Source of the DNA: an uncultured beta proteobacterium
GTDB lineage: Bacteria; Pseudomonadota; Gammaproteobacteria; Burkholderiales; SG8-39
Direction: 5' to 3'
Length of the DNA stretch: 6,986 bases
Assembly (NCBI GenBank): GCA_902826155.1
Contig: CADEDU010000109.1
Span: 11,771 to 18,756, forward strand
This document shows, piece after piece, positions 1 through 5,529 of the stretch. The notes beneath the pieces were generated by a model that saw only the letters and a list, made by a program, of their open reading frames with translations, was not told the origin of the DNA and ran no database searches. The translations under genes and the position numbers were made by a program. Each line of letters opens with the position of its first letter. The stretch's first letter is position 1.

Positions 1-10
1 ACTCACCACG

Positions 11-16
11 AGGAGG
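11..16 (+). promoter_or_regulatory. Ribosome binding site of the ABC binding-protein gene
   Basis: A perfect AGGAGG lies five bases before the ATG at 22 and supports that start. The 11 bases CCACGAGGAGG (6-16) recur exactly in front of the TRAP binding-protein gene at 6853-6863. Confidence 0.85.
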
Positions 17-21
17 CAGAC

Positions 22-1038
22 ATGAAAGGAGTTCGATCGTTCCTGGCGCTGACCACGGCGGCGCTCGCGCTGCTTGGCAATCCGGCCGTTGCGCAGGACA
101 AGTTCCCGTTCCGGCTGAACTGGACGCTGTACGGCGAGCACGCCGCATTCTTCGTGGCGCGCGACAAGGGCTTCTACAAGGAGGAAGGGCTCGACGTGGA
201 GATCCAGGAAGGCAGCGGATCGACCACCGTGGCGCAGCTGGTTGCCAACAGCACCAGCCCGGTCGCCTACGTCGATGCGGCGACGATGATGCGCGGCGTG
301 GCCGCGGGCATGCCGATCAAGGCGGTGGGCGTGACGCTGCAGCAAAGTCCGATGGCGTTCATCTACCGCGCCGACTCGGCTCGGCCGACGAAGGTGGCGG
401 AGATCAAGGGCACGCGCATCGCGATCACCGCGGGCGACGCGAGCCTGGCGATCTTCACCGCGTTCATGGGCAAGCTGGGCATGAAGCTCGACGACGTGCA
501 GATGATCACGGTGGCCAACCCGGCGGCCAAGGAGCAGGCGGTGCTCAACAAGCAGGCCGATGCGTTGCTGGGCTATTTCATGGACCAGGGGCCGCGCATG
601 CAACTGCAGACCGGCGTCAAGATGGGTTGGACCCGGCTGTACGACATGGCGGGCGTGACGACGCTATCGAGTGCCATCATCGCGAACAACGACTGGGCCA
701 AGGATCCAAAGAATCAGGATCGGCTGCGCCGGTTCCTGCGCGCCTCGCAGCGCGGCTGGCAGTACACGCGCGACAACCGAGATGAGGCGGCGGCGATCTT
801 TATGAAGGCCGCGCCGGTGTTCACCAAGGAGATCGCGCTGCTCGAGATCGACGGCACCTTGAGCATCGTGCATACCGAGCGCACCAAGGGCAAGCCGATC
901 GGCTGGTCGGATGTCGCGGACTGGAAAGACAGCCAGGAGCTGCTGGAGAAATTCGCCAAGCTCAAGCCGCAACCCGACATGAATCTCTACTACACCAACA
1001 GCTTCCTGTCGGAGCCGCCTTACCTGCCCAAGAAGTGA
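22..1038 (+). CDS. ABC transporter substrate-binding protein, NMT1/THI5 (SsuA/TauA-like) family
   Basis: This is a periplasmic binding protein that delivers a small organic solute to an inner-membrane ABC importer. The 338-residue product starts with a Sec signal peptide: basic K2 and R5, a hydrophobic core at about 7-18, and an A-V-A site that predicts cleavage after residue 24. The mature protein begins with the family pattern N-W-T-x-Y-G-E-H-A-A-F-F-V-A-R-D-K-G-F-Y-K-E-E-G-L-D-V, followed by a glycine/serine-rich loop (G-S-G-S-T-T) that usually lines the ligand pocket. Length is normal for the family. The start is fixed by AGGAGG at 11-16. Its stop overlaps the start of the ATPase gene, so the two are probably translationally coupled. 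The permease is not between them and is presumably upstream of the window. Members bind taurine, sulfonates, pyrimidine precursors, aromatic acids and others, so the ligand cannot be read here; the downstream enzymes suggest an organic acid or sugar derivative. Confidence 0.93.
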   Translation: MKGVRSFLALTTAALALLGNPAVAQDKFPFRLNWTLYGEHAAFFVARDKGFYKEEGLDVEIQEGSGSTTVAQLVANSTSPVAYVDAATMMRGVAAGMPIKAVGVTLQQSPMAFIYRADSARPTKVAEIKGTRIAITAGDASLAIFTAFMGKLGMKLDDVQMITVANPAAKEQAVLNKQADALLGYFMDQGPRMQLQTGVKMGWTRLYDMAGVTTLSSAIIANNDWAKDPKNQDRLRRFLRASQRGWQYTRDNRDEAAAIFMKAAPVFTKEIALLEIDGTLSIVHTERTKGKPIGWSDVADWKDSQELLEKFAKLKPQPDMNLYYTNSFLSEPPYLPKK

Positions 1039-1820
1039 TGCAATCCTCCCAGCCCTATATTCGCCTGCAGAACGTCGCCAAGGTCTACGAGACCAAGGGC
1101 GGTGCGGTGGAGGCCTGTGCGGAGGTCAACCTCGACATCGCGCAATCGGAGTTCGTCGCGATCGTCGGCCCCAGCGGTTGCGGCAAGACCACCATCCTCA
1201 AGATGGTGGCCGGGCTGATCCCGTACAGCGCCGGCACGATCACCGTGGGCGGCAAGCGTGTCGACCGGCCGCAGACCGAGCTGGGTATCGTGTTCCAGGA
1301 CTCGACCATGCTCGACTGGCGCGACGTGCTCTCCAACGTGATGTTGCAGGTGGACATCCGCAAGATGGACCGCGCGAAGTACGAGCCGATCGCGATGCAA
1401 TTGCTCAAAGCCACCGGCCTGACCGGGTTCGAGCACAAGAAGCCCTACGAGCTTTCGGGGGGCATGCGCCAGCGGGTGTCGATCTGCCGTGCGCTGGTGC
1501 ACGATCCGCCGCTCCTATTGATGGACGAGCCGTTCGGCGCGCTCGATGCGCTCACCCGCGAGCAGATCTCGATGGACATCCAGCGCATCTGGATGGAAAA
1601 GCGCAAGACCGCGCTGTTGATCACGCACAGCATTCCCGAGGCGGTGTTGCTGGCCGATCGGGTGGTGGTGATGAGCCCGCGTCCCGGACGGATCGTCGAG
1701 ATTCTCGATATCGATCTGCCCCGCCCGCGGCGCCTCGACAAGCTGCCGCCCGCGTTCAACGATTACGCCGGACGCATTCGCGACATCTTCAAAGCGCGCG
1801 GCGTGCTGGCGATGGACTGA
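1038..1820 (+). CDS. ABC transporter ATP-binding protein (SsuB/TauB-like)
   Basis: This is the cytoplasmic ATPase that powers the importer served by the preceding binding protein. The 260-residue product has all nucleotide-binding-domain motifs in order: Walker A GPSGCGKT (44-51), Q-loop glutamine 87 in V-F-Q-D, signature LSGGMRQ (139-145), Walker B L-L-L-M-D-E (159-164) with catalytic E164, D-loop A-L-D (168-170), and switch histidine 197 in I-T-H-S. The V-F-Q-D-S and D-E-P-F-G-A-L-D-A-L-T-R segments are typical of the nitrate/sulfonate/taurine group. I chose the ATG at 1038, whose A is the last base of the preceding TGA stop. A GTG at 1035 would add one residue. There is only a weak purine stretch (AAGAAG) upstream, so translation probably relies on coupling. 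The enzyme looks intact. Its transmembrane partner is not in the window. Confidence 0.95.
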   Translation: MQSSQPYIRLQNVAKVYETKGGAVEACAEVNLDIAQSEFVAIVGPSGCGKTTILKMVAGLIPYSAGTITVGGKRVDRPQTELGIVFQDSTMLDWRDVLSNVMLQVDIRKMDRAKYEPIAMQLLKATGLTGFEHKKPYELSGGMRQRVSICRALVHDPPLLLMDEPFGALDALTREQISMDIQRIWMEKRKTALLITHSIPEAVLLADRVVVMSPRPGRIVEILDIDLPRPRRLDKLPPAFNDYAGRIRDIFKARGVLAMD

Positions 1821-1840
1821 CCCGCCGATACGAAAGAGCC

Positions 1841-3289
1841 ATGACTGCGTCCACGCCAACGCCTACGCCGACGCTTAAAGTCCTCAACGTCGAGCTGCAC
1901 GAGCGCGACGTGCAACTGCGGCTGCCGTTCCGCTTCGGCGTCGTCACGCTCACCGCTGCGCCGCAGGCGTTCGTGCGGGTGCGCGTGCGCCTGGACGACG
2001 GACGCGAAGGCTGGGGCATGGCCGCCGAGCTGCTCGCGCCTAAGTGGTTCGACAAGAACCTCGCGTTGTCCAACGAAGACAACTTCCAGCAACTTCGCGA
2101 TGCCACGACGATCGCCGCCGCGGCCTACACCGGCGACCGCAATGCGCGTACCGCATTCGGCCACTACGCCGCGCACTATCGCTCGCACATCGAATCGTGC
2201 GCCGCGCGCGGACTCAATCCGCTGGTGGCGTGCTTCGGGCCGGCGCTCGTCGATCGCGCGGTGCTCGATGCTACGTGCCGGTTGCTGGGCGTTTCGTTCT
2301 TCGATGCGATCCGCCGCAATCTGGCCGGCATCGAAGCAGGCGTACTCACGCCGGATCTGCAGGGCTTCGATCTCACCAGGTGGCTCGGCGCACTGCACGT
2401 GCCCACCGTTCTCGATGCGCGCCATACCGTCGGCATGGTTGATCCGATCACCGCGGGCGACGTTAAGACCCCGCGCAACGACGGTCTGCCCGAGACGCTC
2501 GAACAGGTGATCGAGCGCTATGGTCATCGTCACTTCAAGCTGAAAGTCGGCGGCAAGCTCGATGAGGATCTCGATCGGCTCACGCGCATCGCGGCGGTGC
2601 TCGATCGAGCGGGTGCGCCGTACCAGGCCACGCTCGATGGCAACGAGCAGTACGACGATGTCGAGGGCATTGCCACGCTGTGGCGGCGCATGAACGAGAC
2701 CGCGGCCCTCAAGCGGCTGGCCACGAGCACGATCTTCATCGAGCAGCCGATCGGTCGCGCCAACGCGCTGGCACGCTCGGTGGCGTCGCTTGCCGCGAAG
2801 GTGCCGCTGCTGATCGACGAGTCCGACAGCGAGCTGAGCGTGTTCCCGCGCGGACGCGAGCTTGGCTACGCCGGCGTGTCGTCGAAAGCGTGCAAGGGGC
2901 TCTACAAATCGATCCTGAACGCGGCGCGCTGCGCGCATTGGAATGCCGCCGCGGGCGACGATGGCAAGGGGCGCTTCTTCATGTCAGCCGAGGATCTCAC
3001 CTGTCAGGCGGGCGTGGCGGTGCAGCAGGATCTGGCGCTGGTGGCGTTGCTCGGGCTCGGACACGTGGAGCGTAACGGCCACCACTACGTGAACGGCATG
3101 GCCGGTTTGCCCGAGACGGAGCAGGCGGCGTTTCTCGCGGCGCACGGCGATCTCTACGAACGCAGTGCCGGCGCAGTGCGCGTGCGCATTGCCGACGGCA
3201 GGCTGCGCATCGGATCGCTCGCCTGCAACGGCTTCGGCGTCGCGGCCGAGCCGAGCTGGGCCGACATGCGCATGATCCAATCGGCGTGA
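1841..3289 (+). CDS. Enolase-superfamily enzyme, mandelate racemase/muconate lactonizing enzyme type
   Basis: Enolase-superfamily enzymes remove a proton next to a carboxylate using a metal-stabilised enolate, and then dehydrate, racemise or cycloisomerise the substrate. The 482-residue product shows K-L-K (K233, K235) on strand 2, metal ligands D266 (in D-G-N), E301 (F-I-E-Q-P) and D326 (I-D-E), and K349 (S-S-K-A-C-K-G) on strand 6. A lysine pair opposite a lysine is the muconate-cycloisomerase/dipeptide-epimerase arrangement, not the His-Asp dyad of mandelate racemase. From E301 to K349 the spacing closely matches classical muconate cycloisomerase. The protein is about 100 residues longer than usual, with about 65 extra residues before the K-x-K and about 9 between D266 and E301. 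The ATG at 1841 follows a weak GAAAGAG site, 20 bases after the ATPase stop. The frame stays open upstream to 1178, but that part is an out-of-frame reading of the ATPase gene. The N-terminus carries a short Thr-Pro repeat. Family is firm; substrate and reaction are unknown. Confidence 0.88.
   Translation: MTASTPTPTPTLKVLNVELHERDVQLRLPFRFGVVTLTAAPQAFVRVRVRLDDGREGWGMAAELLAPKWFDKNLALSNEDNFQQLRDATTIAAAAYTGDRNARTAFGHYAAHYRSHIESCAARGLNPLVACFGPALVDRAVLDATCRLLGVSFFDAIRRNLAGIEAGVLTPDLQGFDLTRWLGALHVPTVLDARHTVGMVDPITAGDVKTPRNDGLPETLEQVIERYGHRHFKLKVGGKLDEDLDRLTRIAAVLDRAGAPYQATLDGNEQYDDVEGIATLWRRMNETAALKRLATSTIFIEQPIGRANALARSVASLAAKVPLLIDESDSELSVFPRGRELGYAGVSSKACKGLYKSILNAARCAHWNAAAGDDGKGRFFMSAEDLTCQAGVAVQQDLALVALLGLGHVERNGHHYVNGMAGLPETEQAAFLAAHGDLYERSAGAVRVRIADGRLRIGSLACNGFGVAAEPSWADMRMIQSA
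1853..1876 (+). repeat. Hexanucleotide repeat coding for Thr-Pro units
   Basis: Four near-identical six-base units follow the pattern ACGCCN (the last is ACGCTT). They encode Thr-Pro three times, then Thr-Leu, at residues 5-12 of the enolase-superfamily protein. The sixth base differs in each copy (A, T, G, then T) without changing proline. The stretch is a probably unstructured N-terminal tail before the first beta strand (about residue 13). Confidence 0.7.
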
Positions 3290-3320
3290 TTGAATCGGCG
3301 TGATTGAATCAGCCTGAATG
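3279..3320 (+). repeat. 14-bp tandem repeat, three copies, across the enolase-family stop codon
   Basis: AATCGGCGTGATTG occurs at 3279-3292 and again, identically, at 3293-3306. A third copy at 3307-3320 differs at three positions (AATCAGCCTGAATG). The TGA stop of the enolase-family gene lies in copy one, and copy two carries an equivalent TGA. One of the changes in copy three creates an ATG at 3318. Replication slippage at the end of the gene is the simplest origin. No role is evident. Confidence 0.85.
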
Positions 3321-3375
3321 GCCGGCCCGATCGAGGCGTCGGGTATCGAGGCCGCGAATCGAACTGAAACAACCC

Positions 3376-3382
3376 AGGTGGG
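3376..3382 (+). promoter_or_regulatory. Ribosome binding site that fixes the dehydrogenase start
   Basis: AGGTGGG lies seven bases before the ATG at 3390. The alternative in-frame ATG at 3318 sits inside the tandem repeat with no purine-rich site at proper distance, so 3390 is the better start. Confidence 0.65.
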
Positions 3383-3389
3383 CGAATCA

Positions 3390-4280
3390 ATGAGTGGAGC
3401 GGGTACGAAGAAGATCGCGGTGATCGGCGTGGGGTTGGTCGGCACGGCGATCGCCGAACGTTTGCTGGAAACAGGCTGGGCGGTCGCCGGGTGTGACGTA
3501 AACGCTGAGCGCATCGCGCACCTGCGCGCACAGGGCGGCGTGGCGCTCGCGCAGCCGCGCGCGGCGGTCGAGTTCGCCGATCGCGTGGTGCTGGCGGTGT
3601 TCGACGACAACGACATCGAGCGTGCGTTGTGGGGTGATCACGGCGTGCTGAGCGGCAACGGGCAGACCCCGCGCGCCGTGATCAGCGTCACCACCAGCGA
3701 TCCGGATCGAATCCCTGCTTTTGCAGAGCGGTGCGCGAAGCAGGGCGTGGCGTATCTCGATGCAACCGTCTCCGGATCGAGCGGGCAGGTGCGCCGCGGC
3801 GACTCGGTGATGATGGTGGGCGGCGAGGTGGCGGCTGCCGATAGCAACAAGGACTTCTTCGACGCGATCGCCAAACAGTGGTTTCACGTCGGTGCATCGG
3901 GCGCAGGGGCGCGCGCCAAGCTGGTGGTCAATCTCGTGCTTGGATTGAATCGCGCCGCGCTGGGTGAAGGCATCGCGTTCGCCGAGAAGCTCGGGCTCGA
4001 TGCGCGCGCGATGATGGGTGTGCTCAAATCGTCGGCGGCGTTCTCGCAGGTGATGAACATCAAGGGCGAGCGCATGCTCGCGCGCGACTACGCGCCCGAA
4101 GGCCGGCTGCGCCAGCATGCGAAGGACGTGACCCTGATGCTCGCGCAGGCCGGGCGGCTGGGGATGCGCCTGCCGCTATCGACGGTGCACGATCGGCTAT
4201 TGCAGAGTGCGATTGCCGACGGCGACGGGGACATCGACAATGCCGCGGTCATCGAAGTGATCCGGCGGCAGAAATTTTGA
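3390..4280 (+). CDS. NAD(P)-dependent 3-hydroxyisobutyrate dehydrogenase-family reductase
   Basis: This is a cytoplasmic beta-hydroxyacid dehydrogenase of the family containing 3-hydroxyisobutyrate dehydrogenase, tartronate semialdehyde reductase and glyoxylate/succinic semialdehyde reductases. These interconvert a beta-hydroxy acid and the matching aldehyde or keto acid. The 296-residue product has the N-terminal Rossmann motif G-V-G-L-V-G (13-18), the substrate-binding segment D-A-T-V-S-G-S-S-G (124-132), catalytic K177 with N181 four residues later, and the C-terminal K245-D246 pair that contacts cofactor and substrate. Length is normal. Two departures are visible: threonine replaces the usual proline before V-S-G, and serine replaces the second glycine of the S-G-G loop. 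The second asparagine is kept, but the residue before it is valine in place of the common asparagine. These changes touch the substrate pocket, so specificity may differ from the named members. The start at 3390 is chosen over 3318 because of AGGTGGG and because the extra 24 residues do not resemble the family. Confidence 0.9.
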   Translation: MSGAGTKKIAVIGVGLVGTAIAERLLETGWAVAGCDVNAERIAHLRAQGGVALAQPRAAVEFADRVVLAVFDDNDIERALWGDHGVLSGNGQTPRAVISVTTSDPDRIPAFAERCAKQGVAYLDATVSGSSGQVRRGDSVMMVGGEVAAADSNKDFFDAIAKQWFHVGASGAGARAKLVVNLVLGLNRAALGEGIAFAEKLGLDARAMMGVLKSSAAFSQVMNIKGERMLARDYAPEGRLRQHAKDVTLMLAQAGRLGMRLPLSTVHDRLLQSAIADGDGDIDNAAVIEVIRRQKF

Positions 4281-4312
4281 TTGCGCTGGTCCGGCGCGAA
4301 ACGGATTCGATC

Positions 4313-4327
4313 AGGAGAAACATGTGA
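4313..4327 (+). promoter_or_regulatory. Ribosome site and overlapping ATG/GTG start region of the Gfo/Idh/MocA gene
   Basis: AGGAG at 4313-4317 is followed by ATGTGA at 4322-4327. The ATG at 4322 meets a stop at once, while the overlapping GTG at 4324 opens the 383-codon gene, six bases after AGGAG. GTG is therefore the functional start, and the ATG makes a one-codon start-stop element in the other frame. Confidence 0.75.
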
Positions 4328-5475
4328 GCGAGAAACGCCTCGGCATCATCATGTACGGTGTTACGGGGAGGATGGGCACCAACCAGCACCTGGCGCGCTC
4401 GATCGCAGCGATCCGCGAGCAGGGCGGCGTGCGACTGGCCGACGGCACGCGGGTGATGCCCGATCCGATCCTGGTCGGACGCAACGCCGACAAGTTGAAG
4501 GCGCTGGCCAAGGCGCACAACGTCGAGCGCTGGAGCACCGACCTCGATCAGGCGCTGGCCAACAAGGACGACACGCTGTTCTTCGATGCCGCGACCACGC
4601 TGATGCGCCCGGCGCTGCTCAAGCGCGCGATCGCCCTGGGCAAGAACGTCTACTGCGAAAAGCCGGTGGCTACGAATCTTGCCGAGGCGCTCGATCTGTA
4701 TCGCGCGGCGCAGAAGGCGGGCATCAAGCACGGCGTGGTGCAGGACAAGCTGTGGCTGCCCGGTCTGCTCAAGCTGAAGATGCTGATCGACGCGGGCTTC
4801 TTCGGACGCATCCTGTCGGTGCGCGGCGAGTTCGGCTACTGGGTGTTCGAGGGCGACCTGCAACCGATCAACCGGCCGTCGTGGAACTACAAGACGGAAG
4901 AAGGCGGCGGCATCATCCTCGACATGCTGTGCCACTGGCGCTACGTGCTCGACAACCTGTTCGGCAGCGTGCGCAGCGTCTCCTGTCTGGGCGCGACCCA
5001 TATCCCCGAGCGTATCGACGAGGACGGCAAGCGGTACCAGGCCACCGCCGACGATGCTGCGTACGCGACGTTCCAGCTCGAAAGCGGCACGGTCGCGCAT
5101 ATCAACTCGTCGTGGTGCGTGCGGGTCCGGCGCGACGACCTGGTGACGTTTCAGGTCGACGGCACGCATGGTTCGGCAGTGGTGGGCTTGCAGCGTTGTT
5201 TCTCGCAGGCGAGGGTCAACACACCCAAGCCGGTGTGGAATCCCGACATCCCGCAGACCATCGACTTCTTCGGCACCTGGCAGGAGGTGCCCAACTCGAT
5301 CAACTTCGACAACGCGTTCAAGGCCGAGTGGGAGCTGTTCATCCGCCACCTGTACGACAACACGCCGTTCAAGTGGAATCTGCTCGAAGGCGCGAAGGGC
5401 GTGCAGTTGGTGGAATGCGCATTGCAGTCGTGGAAGGAGCGGCGCTGGGTGGACCTGCCGGCGCTGGCGGCGTGA
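4324..5475 (+). CDS. Gfo/Idh/MocA-family NAD(P)-dependent oxidoreductase
   Basis: Enzymes of this family oxidise a hydroxyl of a sugar, inositol or related compound (or run in reverse) using NAD(P). The 383-residue product opens with a Rossmann strand and the glycine motif G-V-T-G-R-M-G (12-18). The second beta-alpha unit contains L-V-G-R-N-A-D-K-L, followed by the hallmark C-E-K-P (111-114), whose K113 is normally catalytic. The C-terminal domain has G-G-G-I-I-L-D-M-L-C-H-W with D200 and H204, the aspartate/histidine pair of the family. A loop of about 30 residues separates the first and second strands, longer than in many relatives and rich in charged residues. The G-x-x-G-R-M-G string also resembles dihydrodipicolinate reductase, but E-K-P and the C-terminal motifs place it in Gfo/Idh/MocA. 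The product is complete, cytoplasmic and lacks a signal peptide. It lies 43 bases after the HIBADH-family gene and 54 before the aldolase-like gene, so it probably acts in the same pathway. Substrate unknown. Confidence 0.9.
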   Translation: MSEKRLGIIMYGVTGRMGTNQHLARSIAAIREQGGVRLADGTRVMPDPILVGRNADKLKALAKAHNVERWSTDLDQALANKDDTLFFDAATTLMRPALLKRAIALGKNVYCEKPVATNLAEALDLYRAAQKAGIKHGVVQDKLWLPGLLKLKMLIDAGFFGRILSVRGEFGYWVFEGDLQPINRPSWNYKTEEGGGIILDMLCHWRYVLDNLFGSVRSVSCLGATHIPERIDEDGKRYQATADDAAYATFQLESGTVAHINSSWCVRVRRDDLVTFQVDGTHGSAVVGLQRCFSQARVNTPKPVWNPDIPQTIDFFGTWQEVPNSINFDNAFKAEWELFIRHLYDNTPFKWNLLEGAKGVQLVECALQSWKERRWVDLPALAA

Positions 5476-5482
5476 ACGGTGA

Positions 5483-5508
5483 AGGGGTGGGGTTGAGCGA
5501 ACTCCCCT
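5483..5508 (+). other. Possible weak hairpin between the oxidoreductase and aldolase-like genes
   Basis: AGGGG at 5483-5487 can pair with CCCCT at 5504-5508, or alternatively GGGGTT at 5489-5494 can pair with AA...CCCC at 5500-5507 across a two-base bulge. No T-run follows, so this is unlikely to be a terminator. It could stabilise or process the transcript, or be chance in GC-rich DNA. Confidence 0.25.
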
Positions 5509-5518
5509 GGCAGAACGC

Positions 5519-5523
5519 AGGAG
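5519..5523 (+). promoter_or_regulatory. Ribosome binding site of the DUF993-type gene
   Basis: AGGAG ends six bases before the ATG at 5530. It picks this start over the GTG and TTG codons in the preceding 54-base gap. Confidence 0.8.
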
Positions 5524-5529
5524 CAATCA

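Noticed and set aside
1178..1840. In-frame upstream extension of the enolase-family gene through the ATPase gene, as a possible fusion
   Set aside because: The 221 extra codons are an out-of-phase reading of the ATPase gene. The ATG at 1841 has a purine-rich site and begins just before recognisable protein.
1763..2938. 391-codon open frame on the minus strand opposite the enolase-family gene
   Set aside because: Composition is Arg/His/Ala-rich with no domain motifs; the plus-strand frame holds the full set of enolase-superfamily residues.
3318..3389. Upstream ATG for the HIBADH-family protein
   Set aside because: The ATG lies in the diverged third copy of the tandem repeat without a ribosome site, and the added 24 residues are not family-like.
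4249..5526. 425-codon open frame on the minus strand opposite the Gfo/Idh/MocA gene
   Set aside because: Its product is rich in Arg, His, Ala and Leu with no recognisable motif, and it mirrors a strongly supported plus-strand gene. Long antisense frames are expected in GC-rich DNA.
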